A DNA stretch of 64,000 nt from an uncultured Gemmatimonadota bacterium (GCA_902826615.1 CADEFN010000004.1:434001-498000); one strand, 5' to 3'; counted from the stretch's first letter, positions 1 through 9,526 are shown. The notes: generated by a model from the sequence alone, not told the origin. A program made the numbers and translations.

Positions 1-883
1 GAAGCTCCTGTGCCCGCTTGTTGATGCTCTCGAAGACGGGGTGACCGTCTCCTCCTAATTTGATCTCGTCCGTCACATCAACGTATGGCAGTAGGTTCTC
101 CAAGTTGCCAACTTGCACGGTCCGCACCTTGCCCTCGTGCTGAAGCTTGAGCCGGAGCGTGGAGGGCTTGCCGTCCGTCTCGTCTTCGAACTCAAGGGCG
201 CTGGCTATGCCGCGCCGTAGTCGCTTCAACCATTCCTGCTCAATGAAGGGCACTCCGGAGCGGGCTCGAAACTCGATAGTCATTCTCCCCGTGCTGCGCC
301 CCACGTCACCCAAGAAGTGATAGTGGTCCGCGATGTCCGGCGGAACGGAGTAGCTCGTCACCTCAATGGCGATCACGTCGCCTTGGAGGATGGCCCGAAG
401 GAGGGAAGAGGGAACCACGCGCTTCACATCCAGAATTTGGTCCGGATTCGCATCCTCGAACGCCTGGCGCATCGCGGTTTTGAGCGATTGGTAGACACCA
501 TGGGGCCCGAAACGTTGCAGGGCCAACAGCGCAACGTTGCTGTCGTCAGGAGCGTCCACTCGGAAGTAAAAGGGAAGAAGTTCCGCGTCGTCCGTGGAGC
601 GGCGGAATGACTTCTTCATCGTTGTGACGTTTACCCCGTCCGCCGCGTACCCGAACTCGCCAGCCTCGATGGTGCCCCACACGTCCGAGGAATTTGAGCG
701 ACACGTCGAGACGTGCTGCAGAGTCTGCTCATCTGCGGAGACCTGATTGCGACGGCTGGTGAAGAAAGTCTTCAGAAATCGGTGGAAAGACGCCCCGGAA
801 GCGGCATTGCCAAGTGGCAGGAATTCTCGTGAGCGGCGCTCCCGCACGCGAAGAGCGTAAGTAGCGAGCGTTATGCTGGGCAT
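1..883 (-). CDS. Unrecognised protein, cut by the left window edge
   Basis: An open frame runs from ATG at 881-883 on the minus strand to base 1 with no stop, giving at least 294 residues. It opens MPSITLATYALRVRER. I do not recognise the family. I see no signal peptide and no membrane segment; the protein looks soluble, with mixed charge and alternating strands and helices. Its codon use includes ATA, TTA, AAA and CTA, rarer in the other genes here, and the stretch looks less GC-rich than the rest. Together with the recombinase-like remnant next to it, this suggests acquired DNA, possibly the end of an island. The C-terminus lies outside the window, so no function is assigned. Confidence 0.7.
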   Translation of the reverse strand, partial: MPSITLATYALRVRERRSREFLPLGNAASGASFHRFLKTFFTSRRNQVSADEQTLQHVSTCRSNSSDVWGTIEAGEFGYAADGVNVTTMKKSFRRSTDDAELLPFYFRVDAPDDSNVALLALQRFGPHGVYQSLKTAMRQAFEDANPDQILDVKRVVPSSLLRAILQGDVIAIEVTSYSVPPDIADHYHFLGDVGRSTGRMTIEFRARSGVPFIEQEWLKRLRRGIASALEFEDETDGKPSTLRLKLQHEGKVRTVQVGNLENLLPYVDVTDEIKLGGDGHPVFESINKRAQEL

Positions 884-1084
884 CAGGTGCGGTTCCCAAT
901 GGTTGGAGGATACTGGAGTATGAGGGCGCGGCAGAGCGGAGGAAAGGGCAAGACTGGGCGATACATCCAAGCGTTGAGTGCCCGCTGGGAGTCTCAGATT
1001 TCAGTCATCCGCACTATGATGGTGATCGTGATGCGGCCCAACGCCTCGCGCCCCGTCGGATTTGGGATATCCCCCTAGCGCCTA

Positions 1085-1250
1085 GTCATGCCCGTCATCG
1101 TGTTCTTACTAGCTGTGCGATCACGTTATTAGGTAGCCCAGTTCTCAGGCCACGGTGAACTGCGCGTGCCCAAGACCGTGAAGGGGCGGCGACAGCCCGG
1201 CGGCCTCGCGCGCCCCGGCACATCGTGCGCCAATCGCTTGCATCGTGGTG
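1085..1250 (-). pseudogene. Possible decayed tyrosine recombinase C-terminal fragment
   Basis: Read on the minus strand this stretch gives AREAAGLSPPLHGLGHAQFT, which resembles the integrase pattern '..AAGL.P.L..HDLRHTFAT', with HGLGH where an active enzyme has HxLRH. A second frame just beyond gives RTGLPNNVIAQLV, like the following '..aGvp..vVa..LGH' helix, so one frameshift and several stops separate the parts. No intact start, catalytic Arg or Tyr is visible. This is resemblance by eye to a short motif and may be chance; if true it marks an old integration next to the gene at the left edge. The rest of the 884-1274 gap holds only a short unsupported frame. Confidence 0.3.
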
Positions 1251-1274
1251 TTCGTCTGGTCCGATGCTGTGAGG

Positions 1275-2537
1275 TCAGGACATCAGCAGGATGGCCCCAA
1301 GGGACAGCGCCAGCACAATGAGGGCGAGCGACACACGCCGACGGAATGCCCCGCCGCCAGCCACGGCGACAACACCCAGTTTGAACAGGGTGGTGCCAAG
1401 AACGCCGATGACGATGACATCGGGCAGGAGTCCCTGGGCAACACCGGCACCCAGTCCGTTCTGTCTCGCCACGGAGATGGTCAGGGCATCGACGTCGGCC
1501 ATCCCCATCAGAAATCCCGAAGCCAGAAGCCCAGCGTCACCCAGGTAGCGCGTGACGGTGGCAATGGCGTAGATGGCCACCTGATACACCAGCGCCAGCC
1601 TGAGGGCCGCCATGACATTCATGGGATTGCGCCCCGGCTCGTCGGGGACCGCCGCACCAGTGCGCCGGTGTCGCGTGGCGCCTAACGCCAAGAGCACGAC
1701 AAGGAACGGCACCAGAAGCCGCAAGGCCATCGTGCGGCCAAGTGGGGCGTTGAGCACCAGGGCCGTGAGGACAACCCGCGGAAAGAGGACGACATTCGCA
1801 GCAATGGCTCCACTGGCCAGGGCAATGGCGGAGGCCGGTTGTACTCGTGAGAGCCTGGCATACGAGAGCGTCACCGCCGTCGATGACACCAATCCGCCCA
1901 GAAGCCCCGCCACCGTGTATCCCTCCTGCGTACCAACCCGGCGGCGCGCGACGTACCCGGTGAACTCGAGGCCCGTGATGAGCAGCACGATGATCCAGAG
2001 TTCGCGGGGACGGACGCCAGGCGAGGGTCCGTACGGTCCCTCGGGGAGGAGAGGGAGAATGACCGCCGCCATCACCGCGAAGCGAACACCGGAACGGAAC
2101 TCGGCGTCGTCGACGTGAGACACCCAGTCGTGAAGCCGGGTCTTCTCCATGAGCAGAAGGACGGTGGTCGCGATGAGGGCGCTTGCAAAGGCCGCTCGCC
2201 CCATCCCCGACACAAAGCCGGCTGCGAGAACCACCAGTGCCGCCACCTCGGTGGTGCCGTCCACATCACGTCGGCTCGCCCCGACATAGGCCGCTGACAC
2301 GAGAATGCCCGCACTGCCAAGCAGGACCAGCCCCGGCGCGCCGTACCCGGAGCGCCAGAGCCACCCGGCGACGCCACTCAGCAGCCCTAACAATGTGAAG
2401 GTTCGGAGACCGGCGAAGTGCAGATCGGTTCCGTCGGGCGCGACGGCGTGACCCGAGCGCTGCCGCTCGAGCCCTACTGCTCCGCCGCACAGGGTGGCGA
2501 CCATGACCCCTGTGATCGCCCCGAGGTTGCCGTCCAT
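1275..2537 (-). CDS. MgtC/SapB and DUF4010 family membrane protein
   Basis: A 420-residue very hydrophobic protein with about ten to twelve membrane segments. The N-terminal 130 residues match the MgtC/SapB pattern (GGAVGLERQRSG near residue 18, then paired hydrophobic helices with RTFTLLGLL). The C-terminal half is the DUF4010 type, with EFTGYVARRRVG and GLLGGLVSSTAV around residues 190-220. The family sits in the inner membrane; the molecular role is not established, and MgtC relatives are linked to magnesium stress and ATP synthase control. The ATG start is preceded by a purine-rich stretch (aggaggtcc on the coding strand). It stands alone, with no operon partner. Confidence 0.85.
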   Translation of the reverse strand: MDGNLGAITGVMVATLCGGAVGLERQRSGHAVAPDGTDLHFAGLRTFTLLGLLSGVAGWLWRSGYGAPGLVLLGSAGILVSAAYVGASRRDVDGTTEVAALVVLAAGFVSGMGRAAFASALIATTVLLLMEKTRLHDWVSHVDDAEFRSGVRFAVMAAVILPLLPEGPYGPSPGVRPRELWIIVLLITGLEFTGYVARRRVGTQEGYTVAGLLGGLVSSTAVTLSYARLSRVQPASAIALASGAIAANVVLFPRVVLTALVLNAPLGRTMALRLLVPFLVVLLALGATRHRRTGAAVPDEPGRNPMNVMAALRLALVYQVAIYAIATVTRYLGDAGLLASGFLMGMADVDALTISVARQNGLGAGVAQGLLPDVIVIGVLGTTLFKLGVVAVAGGGAFRRRVSLALIVLALSLGAILLMS

Positions 2538-2641
2538 ACCGGACCTCCTCCTGGCAGTATAGCCGAGAGGTCCTCGCGGTGTGTCAGGTGAGCGGGAGCG
2601 CTGTGTGCATCATTCCCCGACGCGCGGGCGTCAGCGCGGAC

Positions 2642-4552
2642 TCAGGGACGGTAATCGCGCAGGTACTCGATGATGCGGAAGCGGGTGCGCTGATCGAGGC
2701 CGGACAACACCATCCGCGTCCCGGGAGCGAATTTGGCCGGGTCCTGCAGAAAGACGTCGAGTCGCTCAGCGGTCCATTCACCCTTCAGCGTATCCAGTGC
2801 CGGCGTGTACCCGAATGCCGTCGAGGCGATCTCGCGTCCCACCACGCCACGCAGCGACGGGCCGGTGGGCGTGCCTTCGAGCGCCGTGCCGTGACAACCC
2901 GCACATGTCGCGTAGAGTTTGGGCCCCTCGAGTTCCATCGGAGCCCGCGACAAGTCCATGAGCACTCCACCATCGAGCCAGAGCACAATGTGGCCATTGC
3001 GAGCCTGCTCGAGATCGCGGACGCGGTACCCGACGGGCACCCGCTCCGTGAAGATGATACGGTCGCCGTGGGTGCGCATGCGGTAGAGACTGCGGTCGCG
3101 CAGCGAGGAGACGAGGAGATCGCCCTGCCACTCGGGAAATCCGCCACCCTCCACTTCGATGAGGTTGGAGATCCCGATCGATGGCACGAACGCCATCGAC
3201 GGTTCTGCAAAGCCCGTGTGGTCGCGACGATCTCCCATCAGCGGCCAGCGATCCTGCCCGTACTGCACACCATATGTAGCCAGTGGCCATCCGTAGTTGG
3301 CGCCTGCCACGACGGCATTGACCTCATCACCACCCTGCGGACCATGTTCAGTGCTCCAGAGTGCGCCCCCGCGTGTGACCGCGAGCCCCTGCGGATTGCG
3401 GTGGCCACGCGAGAGCATGGAGACTCGACCATCGGTGCCCAGACGAAGGATCTTGCCATACGGGCTGGCGGGGTCCTGCGGACCCTCATGTCCGTCCTGA
3501 ATGCCCAACCCATGATCGCCGACCGACAGTGCGAGGGTTTTCGTATCGAGCCACGCGAGCCGCGCGCCGACACCGGCCCGCCGCAATTCGTAGGATGGTG
3601 CGACACAGGGAGAGGTTTCGTAGAGCAGCGTCCAGGCATCGCCACGCGGGGTGGCGGCACTGTCGGGAAGGTCGGCCACCGACACACGGACGGTCTGGCA
3701 GCGCTGCTCCGGATTCCAATAGTTATGCGCGAGGTACACACGCTGGGGCGACACGGTGGTGTCGATCGCGATGTCGGTAGTGCGCACCTCGAACTCCCCA
3801 CCCACGGGGCCAAACACTTCCGCGCCTGCTTCGAAAAGTTTGTCGCGGTTGAACGTGGCGGTGAGCGGCAATCGCCTTGAGACCAGGACGCTGTCCGGGC
3901 CGCCCCAGCCGACACGATAGAACTCTCCCTCTCCTGTCACGAGCAGAAAGCCATCGCCAAAGGCAGCGAGGGCACCGCCATCCACTTGCACTGAGTCGAC
4001 GAGGCCTCGGTACTCCCGTGAGGCGACCGCCTCGCGTTCGGTTGCCAGGACCCGCGCAGGACGGTTCGCGGTCGGCGCTCGTGACACCTCGTTCCCCCCG
4101 GCGAGCGACACCCCGGCCAGGCCGAAGAGGAGCGCAGTCAGGACAAGAAGTCCCCGCTTTCCAATGAATGCGGGCCCCATACTGAGAATGGTCGCCAGCC
4201 CCAAAGCCAACAGCAGGACGGCACGGGATACCGGCACGTCAGAAGAAAACCGCAGGGCGAGCCAAGCGACTCCGAAGCAAACTGCCACTCTGAAGGGCAA
4301 ACTCCAGCGAGGCGCGGCGTCACGGCCGTTTACCACCACCAGAGAGAGGGCAAGGACGAGATACGCGGCCGCCCATGCCCAGAGCTGTAACTGCTCCGGA
4401 GGCGAGAGGAGAGGGAGGGCGCTGCCGAGGTACCATTGTGCCGGCGCGGCCAGAATGAGAAGCGTGGCACCCACATGCCAGAGCACAAGCCACCTCGAAT
4501 TCTGAGAATCCGGGGTAATTGGTGCGCTAAGCCACAGTCTCACTCTGGTCAT
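2642..4552 (-). CDS. Membrane-anchored PQQ-type sugar dehydrogenase fused to cytochrome c
   Basis: A 636-residue protein in three parts. Residues 20-155 hold about four hydrophobic helices. Residues 165-530 are a glucose/sorbosone dehydrogenase-type beta propeller, recognised from GDHGLGIQDG, RGHRNPQGLAV, STEHGPQGGDEVN and NYGWPLATYG, the usual PQQ and calcium site motifs. Residues 545-636 are a class I cytochrome c with haem motif CAGCH and the late Met in PGTRMVL. It should oxidise an aldose at the outer face of the membrane and pass electrons to its own haem, then to the respiratory chain. Substrate and true PQQ dependence cannot be told from sequence. The N-terminal helices are an addition to the common soluble form. 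Confidence 0.85.
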   Translation of the reverse strand: MTRVRLWLSAPITPDSQNSRWLVLWHVGATLLILAAPAQWYLGSALPLLSPPEQLQLWAWAAAYLVLALSLVVVNGRDAAPRWSLPFRVAVCFGVAWLALRFSSDVPVSRAVLLLALGLATILSMGPAFIGKRGLLVLTALLFGLAGVSLAGGNEVSRAPTANRPARVLATEREAVASREYRGLVDSVQVDGGALAAFGDGFLLVTGEGEFYRVGWGGPDSVLVSRRLPLTATFNRDKLFEAGAEVFGPVGGEFEVRTTDIAIDTTVSPQRVYLAHNYWNPEQRCQTVRVSVADLPDSAATPRGDAWTLLYETSPCVAPSYELRRAGVGARLAWLDTKTLALSVGDHGLGIQDGHEGPQDPASPYGKILRLGTDGRVSMLSRGHRNPQGLAVTRGGALWSTEHGPQGGDEVNAVVAGANYGWPLATYGVQYGQDRWPLMGDRRDHTGFAEPSMAFVPSIGISNLIEVEGGGFPEWQGDLLVSSLRDRSLYRMRTHGDRIIFTERVPVGYRVRDLEQARNGHIVLWLDGGVLMDLSRAPMELEGPKLYATCAGCHGTALEGTPTGPSLRGVVGREIASTAFGYTPALDTLKGEWTAERLDVFLQDPAKFAPGTRMVLSGLDQRTRFRIIEYLRDYRP

Positions 4553-4640
4553 AGATCACATACCAGAGCAAATGCAGGGCCACGGCTCCGCTCGCCAGCC
4601 TCACACTCGGACGGAGTCCCCGGCCCCAACCAGAAGCTGA

Positions 4641-5819
4641 CTATCCCGCGGTCGTCGTGATGCCCACCCGTCGTCGACGCAGCCAGGCCCACCAGCGGCG
4701 CCACGCCAAGGCTATCCCGGTCCAGACAAGCAGGGCACCGACCAGTGACGCCAGGGTCGCCACACCCTGTCCAAACACCCCAAAGGCCTCTCCGGTGTGG
4801 CCATACCGTACCCATGCACGGAGCCTTCGGCTGGTACTCAGGTCCCCGTAGGACACACTCCTGATGAGGGCAAGGGACTCCGGCTCGAAATAGAGGGTGC
4901 TGCGTTTGTCCGGCCGAAATGTGTTTCCAGAGGCGACGAGTACCTGGGTGGCGGTGTCAGCGGGACCGGCGAGGCTGACGGTGATGGCCCTCCAGTCGGG
5001 GCGCGCGGTCATCGCCTGCTGCACGGCACTGTTGACGAAAGGCGACACCGCCCTGTTTTTCGGTCTCCCGGTCTGAGGCGTTGTTGCGACGCCCGTTGCG
5101 ACGGCGCGTTCACTGGGCGAGCCGGCGAGCCGATCAAGCCAGCGGCCCGGCCACCGGAATGACATGAAGACAGCGGTCCCTGCCACAAAGGCGATCGGGA
5201 GTGCCAGCCAGAAGCCGAAGGTGGTATGCCAGCTGAAGTCCCTCGGTTTGCCCCGTAGGCGCAGACCGGGAACAAATGACGACCGGAGGATGGCCGCCGT
5301 CCACCGCCGAGGAATCCAGAGGAGAAGCCCGGAGAGCGTCAGCAAAACGAAGCCGAGGTTGGCGATACCGGTAATCCGCCGGGTCACGACGCCGAGTGGT
5401 CCGTCATTGACGCCGAGCACCCGATGTATTGGCCGGAGTGCGGTGAGGATTGGCCGTATGCGCGGCACAGGCCCGGGAAGGGTTTTCCCAGTGTAGGGGT
5501 CGACATACCGGAGCCCGCCGGCGGGGCCACGGACACGCAACTGCACGGGCTGAGACGGTTCGGCGCGGAGCACCAGCTGGCTGACCGCTGACGACGGAAC
5601 ACCCTGCAGGCGCAGGAGCGAATCCACGGCGAGGCGCGGCGCTCCCGCGGCGTTGGCAACAATGGGCTGCCCATCAATCCAGTCCACGAGCTGATGCTCA
5701 AAGCCCAGCATGGCGCCGGTGACCGACATGATCATGATGACCGCACCGGCGGTGAGCCCCATGGCAAGGTGCGTCCAGAAGAGAACGCGACGCAGGAATG
5801 AACCGACAGTTCGAAGCAT
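4641..5819 (-). CDS. PepSY-associated membrane protein
   Basis: A 392-residue inner-membrane protein of the PepSY_TM family. The first helix includes FWTHLAMGLTAGAVIMIMSV near residues 14-33, with the family's early His and a GAMLGFE end; further helices lie near 160-185 (LLLWIPRRW), 205-225 (SWHTTFGFW) and 355-375 (LVGALLVWTGIA). Periplasmic PepSY-like sequence follows helix 1. Family members often accompany TonB-dependent uptake of iron chelates and may act as membrane reductases. Here the nearest TonB receptor (7211-9292) has a thiamine riboswitch, so a link to iron is not supported. It is read in the same direction as the sugar dehydrogenase, 88 bases upstream of it. Confidence 0.8.
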   Translation of the reverse strand: MLRTVGSFLRRVLFWTHLAMGLTAGAVIMIMSVTGAMLGFEHQLVDWIDGQPIVANAAGAPRLAVDSLLRLQGVPSSAVSQLVLRAEPSQPVQLRVRGPAGGLRYVDPYTGKTLPGPVPRIRPILTALRPIHRVLGVNDGPLGVVTRRITGIANLGFVLLTLSGLLLWIPRRWTAAILRSSFVPGLRLRGKPRDFSWHTTFGFWLALPIAFVAGTAVFMSFRWPGRWLDRLAGSPSERAVATGVATTPQTGRPKNRAVSPFVNSAVQQAMTARPDWRAITVSLAGPADTATQVLVASGNTFRPDKRSTLYFEPESLALIRSVSYGDLSTSRRLRAWVRYGHTGEAFGVFGQGVATLASLVGALLVWTGIALAWRRWWAWLRRRRVGITTTAG

Positions 5820-6002
5820 GTGTTGGTGTGCGGAATGACCTGGAGGTCAGGGCGGCCTGGCCGCGTGGCAGTGTACCGGGTGCGCGGGAACTCATCAACC
5901 GTACGCGCCTGGTTGCTGGATTCGTTGTGGTGGCAGGCGTAAGATCAACGATCCCGAGGAATCCACCGCCCTGATGTCAGGTCAGGCCAATCATACGTCT
6001 GC

Positions 6003-7202
6003 ATGCGCAATTCCCTCATCTCACTGGTCATGCTCGCACTGGCCACGCCGCTCATGGCCCAGAGCCGCTTTGCCAACGCGACCACGATCGGCCGTGTGGA
6101 CTCGATCTGGTCGGCGACCTTGAAGGAACAGCGTCCTTACCTGGTGTACACGCCACCATCGTATTCGGACACCACGGCAACTCCGCAGCGCTATCCGGTG
6201 CTGTATCTGCTGGATGGTGACGCCCACTTCCATTCGGTGACTGGGCTGGTGCAGATCCTCGGGACGGGTGTCAACGGCACGTATGTGGTACCCGAGATGA
6301 TTGTTGTGGCGATTCCCAACACCGACCGGATGCGCGACATGTCGCCGACAAAGCCGAAGCTCGGCTTTGACGGCAAACCCGTGGGCCCGGAGATGACGAC
6401 GGCGGGCGGCATGGGAAACTTCCTCTCCTTCATCAAGACGGAGCTGATTCCGCAGGTGGAGTCAAAGTACCGGACGATGCCGTATCGCGTGTTTGTCGGG
6501 CACTCGTTAGGTGGCATTACCGCCATCAACGCCCTGTACACGATGCCGGAGGTGTTCAATGCCTATGTGGCCATTGACCCCAGCCTCTGGTGGGACAACA
6601 GCACGCTGCTCAAGCAGGCCAAGGCGCAGGTGACGAACCAGACGTATTCCGGGCGCGCGCTGTACGTCGCACAGGCCAACACCCTGAGCGCCGATGACTC
6701 GGTGACCAACCCGCACTTCTCTGGCATTACGCAGTTTGACGCGGTCATGAAGACATACAACCGCTCCGGCCTGCGTTATGCGTTCAAGTACTACGAACAG
6801 GACGATCACGGGTCGGTGCCGCTGATTGCGGAGTACGACGCCCTGCGCTTCGTCTTTGCGGGCTACAAGACGGACCTGCTGCAAACGATCGCGTCGCCCC
6901 GGAGCCTGCTGGACCACTATCGCAAGGTATCGGAGCAGCTGGGTGCGCCCTTCGGTCCGTCGGAGGGCGCATTGCGGCTGCTGGGCATGGTCGCCTTGAG
7001 CCGCGACTCGGCGAACGCCCTGGAGTTCCGCCGCATGGCGACGGAACTCTTTCCGGGGAGCTACCGCGCGTGGGACCAGCTTGGCCAGCTCGCGCTGGCG
7101 CGCGGGGACAAAGCCGGCGCCAGAGCCGCGTTCGAACAATCGGTTGCACGGAACCCGTCAGGCAGCGTGGCCCGTGAGGAGCTCAAGAAACTCGCTCGTT
7201 AG
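6003..7202 (+). CDS. Exported Fes-type esterase with a TPR-like tail
   Basis: A 399-residue protein with a signal peptide (MRNSLISLVMLALATPLMAQ). Residues 30-290 are an alpha/beta hydrolase of the putative esterase family related to enterochelin esterase: YPVLYLLDGDAHF, the nucleophile elbow GHSLGG near residue 168, IDPSLWWDN, and a likely catalytic His in QDDHGSV near residue 265. The last 60 residues look like one TPR unit (AWDQLGQLALARGDKAGARAAF). It probably hydrolyses an ester in the periplasm; the substrate is unknown. It converges on the TonB receptor gene, leaving 8 bases between the stops. Confidence 0.85.
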   Translation: MRNSLISLVMLALATPLMAQSRFANATTIGRVDSIWSATLKEQRPYLVYTPPSYSDTTATPQRYPVLYLLDGDAHFHSVTGLVQILGTGVNGTYVVPEMIVVAIPNTDRMRDMSPTKPKLGFDGKPVGPEMTTAGGMGNFLSFIKTELIPQVESKYRTMPYRVFVGHSLGGITAINALYTMPEVFNAYVAIDPSLWWDNSTLLKQAKAQVTNQTYSGRALYVAQANTLSADDSVTNPHFSGITQFDAVMKTYNRSGLRYAFKYYEQDDHGSVPLIAEYDALRFVFAGYKTDLLQTIASPRSLLDHYRKVSEQLGAPFGPSEGALRLLGMVALSRDSANALEFRRMATELFPGSYRAWDQLGQLALARGDKAGARAAFEQSVARNPSGSVAREELKKLAR

Positions 7203-7210
7203 GTGCGTTG

Positions 7211-9292
7211 TTACCAGGTGAGGCCGGCGGTCACAAAAAGTGACCGTGGCGGAAGGACGAAATACCGCACGGTCCCGTCGGCGGACACCGAGCCCGAACC
7301 GAAGGCCTGCCGGTCGGTGATATTGGCGGCACGGAGCGTGACCTCGTACCGGGCAACCGTCATACGGACGGTGGCGTCCGCCACGTAGAACGCCGGGAGC
7401 ACTCGATCTGCACGGCTCGTGTTGTCGAGGAAGGCGCGGGACTGATACCGTCCCTCCACCCCGACGGCGAGACGCGGTGACACCGAGAAGTCGGCCCGCT
7501 GCGTCGACAGCAGGCGCGGTGTCAGGAGGGGGGCAACGTTGCGGCGGGTGGTCGGTGTGGCGCCTGACGAGTCGATGAACGACCGGATGCGATTGGTGCT
7601 CCAGGTGGCATTACCGGCGAGCATGAGCCGGGGCACCCCACGCCACGTGGCATCGACTTCGATTCCTCTCCGGTAGCTGCTTCCGACATTTCGCCGCAGG
7701 ATGGCACCCGACGCCGTGGGTGCCCCGATCCGGGCGATGTCGTTGGTGAAGTCCATGCTGTAGAGATTGGCCGAGAGGTCGACCGAAGGGCGCGTGAGTG
7801 TCAGCCCCACCTCGAGATCGCGCACCCACTCAGGCCGGATCCTCGAGAAGTCGCCCAGCTGACTGGCGTTGGTGCTGTTGAGGTCATCTTCGCCGGCAAA
7901 GAGATCGTTTCGGGCCGGCTCGCGGCTGGTGCGGCCGAGCGACGCAAAGAGACCGAGTGACGGTGTGACCTGATGGGTCACGCCCGCCTTTGGATTGAAG
8001 AAGTGCCATGACTTGCTCCGCGCTTCAATACCGGCCGCAGCATCGGGCTCGTAGTCAAAACGGGCCCACCGACCCTGCAGATCGGCAAACCACCGTGTGC
8101 GCCCCGTCCCGTAGGACACCTTGGCAAAGGCACTGGCGTCGTCCTTGTGCCCGGTGTTGTCATAGAACTGCGTGGAAGGCTCGAGATACGCGCGATGCGA
8201 ACGTTCGTAGGTATTGGCGTTAACGCCGGCATTGAGCTGCCAGGCCCCTCGATCGGCATTCACGGCGCTTGTCACACCGTACCACCAATGCTGGAGGTTG
8301 TAGCGATACCGGTCGGGCAAGGCGAAGAAGTCGTAGCTCCCTGCGGCCGAGTTCCGGTAGACGGTGGTGCTGAGTGAGGTCTCTCCGCTGAAGATGCGCG
8401 TATGTGAGAGCGCTACCAACTGCTGGGTGAAGCGGTCGTCTTCCCCGGGGTCGAGGGGATTGAAACGGCGATCGCTGGCCAGCTCATCGCGCGTGGCTCC
8501 CACGTAGGAGAGGGTATCTGCCAGGAGACCGGCCAGCAGGGTCAGCTTGATGATGTCATGGTCGCCGAACCAGCCGGCGCCAAGCACCGCGCTGCGTCCC
8601 TCGACCCCGCTATGGCGGCGGTACCCGATGGTGCGCAACGCACCCGCCCTCCCGTAGAGGGCAAAGCGCTGATCGGTGAGCCCCGAGTGGAAGGAGGCAC
8701 TGACACGCTGGGAACCGAATGAACCAGCCTGCAACTGCAGATTGCCACCGGCCTGTGCCTGCGCCACGGGCATGGTCTCGAAGTTGATGGACCCGGCAAA
8801 CGATGCCGTGCCTGCGGAACTGGTCCCGACACCCCGCTGCACCTGCACCGACCGCACATTCGACATGAGGTCGGCAAAGTTGGCGAAGTAGAGGACCTGG
8901 TCCTCGGGGTCGTTGAGCGGGACGCCGTCGATGGTGATGTTGATGCGGGTCTGATCCATGCCACGCAGCCGGAGGTACGAATACCCCCAGGGTGTTCCGG
9001 TTTCGGTGTGCGCGATGAGTGAGGGAGTCGCACCCTGGAGGAGGAGTGGGACATCCTGGCCAAAGTGGCGCTGCACAATCGCCGCGCGCTCGATGGTCTT
9101 TTGCGCGATAGGTACGAGCCCGCCGCCGCGGATGGCGCGCACCAGTACACCCTCAACTCGACGCGCAGAATCTGCTTGCGCGGTGGAGTCAGGTTTGACG
9201 GACTGCGCTGTTGCGGTGGAGAAGGCGAAGGCGAGCGGTGCCGCGCTACGCCAGAGGGCGCGCCAAGGGCGCGCGGCCGAGCATGTGAACAT
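7211..9292 (-). CDS. TonB-dependent outer-membrane receptor, probably for thiamine
   Basis: A 693-residue protein: signal peptide (residues 1-30, ending STATAQS), plug domain (about 55-180, with LRLRGMDQTRINITIDGVPLNDP split over the loop and VQRGVGTSSAG), then a 22-strand barrel ending in the aromatic tail FVTAGLTW expected for outer-membrane insertion. TonB-dependent receptors bring scarce ligands across the outer membrane using TonB/ExbBD energy. The ligand is inferred from the TPP riboswitch in its leader, which would lower expression when thiamine pyrophosphate is plentiful. No TonB, ExbB or thiamine synthesis gene lies nearby. Confidence 0.9.
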   Translation of the reverse strand: MFTCSAARPWRALWRSAAPLAFAFSTATAQSVKPDSTAQADSARRVEGVLVRAIRGGGLVPIAQKTIERAAIVQRHFGQDVPLLLQGATPSLIAHTETGTPWGYSYLRLRGMDQTRINITIDGVPLNDPEDQVLYFANFADLMSNVRSVQVQRGVGTSSAGTASFAGSINFETMPVAQAQAGGNLQLQAGSFGSQRVSASFHSGLTDQRFALYGRAGALRTIGYRRHSGVEGRSAVLGAGWFGDHDIIKLTLLAGLLADTLSYVGATRDELASDRRFNPLDPGEDDRFTQQLVALSHTRIFSGETSLSTTVYRNSAAGSYDFFALPDRYRYNLQHWWYGVTSAVNADRGAWQLNAGVNANTYERSHRAYLEPSTQFYDNTGHKDDASAFAKVSYGTGRTRWFADLQGRWARFDYEPDAAAGIEARSKSWHFFNPKAGVTHQVTPSLGLFASLGRTSREPARNDLFAGEDDLNSTNASQLGDFSRIRPEWVRDLEVGLTLTRPSVDLSANLYSMDFTNDIARIGAPTASGAILRRNVGSSYRRGIEVDATWRGVPRLMLAGNATWSTNRIRSFIDSSGATPTTRRNVAPLLTPRLLSTQRADFSVSPRLAVGVEGRYQSRAFLDNTSRADRVLPAFYVADATVRMTVARYEVTLRAANITDRQAFGSGSVSADGTVRYFVLPPRSLFVTAGLTW

Positions 9293-9298
9293 CGTTGG

Positions 9299-9381
9299 AC
9301 TCCCTACGCCGGTACGAACCGGATCAGGTTCTACGGGACTCTCTCAGCCCGCGCACACCAGCGGCGCGGGCACCCCGGTCA
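9299..9381 (-). promoter_or_regulatory. TPP (thiamine pyrophosphate) riboswitch
   Basis: On the minus strand the leader of the TonB receptor gene contains the conserved THI-box pieces in order: GGGGTGC, then GGCTGAGA, then GAACCTGATCCGG, then ACCGGCGTAGGGA just before the start codon. These form the pyrimidine-sensor and pyrophosphate-sensor helices of the TPP aptamer. The aptamer ends only a few bases before the ATG at 9292, so ligand binding most likely blocks translation initiation directly. This is among the most secure calls in the window. Confidence 0.95.
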
Positions 9382-9526
9382 TTGTGAGTGGAAAGCTAGT
9401 GAGTTGAGGCTGAAGGTGGGAGACCTTTCAGATGGCAGAGGTCGGGACTTAGACGGAAGATGGCAGACTTCGGACTTCTGTGCGGCGGGGATGTGGGTTC
9501 GCTCGGAGGAAAGCGCACGAACCGGC

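Noticed and set aside
887-1078. 63-residue frame in the gap after the left-edge gene
   Set aside because: No start signal, no domain, odd composition; treated as non-coding.
2579-3880. 433-residue open frame on the plus strand
   Set aside because: It is antisense to the sugar dehydrogenase gene, which has clear motifs; the frame is an effect of high GC.
9413-9480. Two copies of GATGGCAGA after the M28 gene end
   Set aside because: Only two short copies in a GC-rich gap; no array or hairpin of note.
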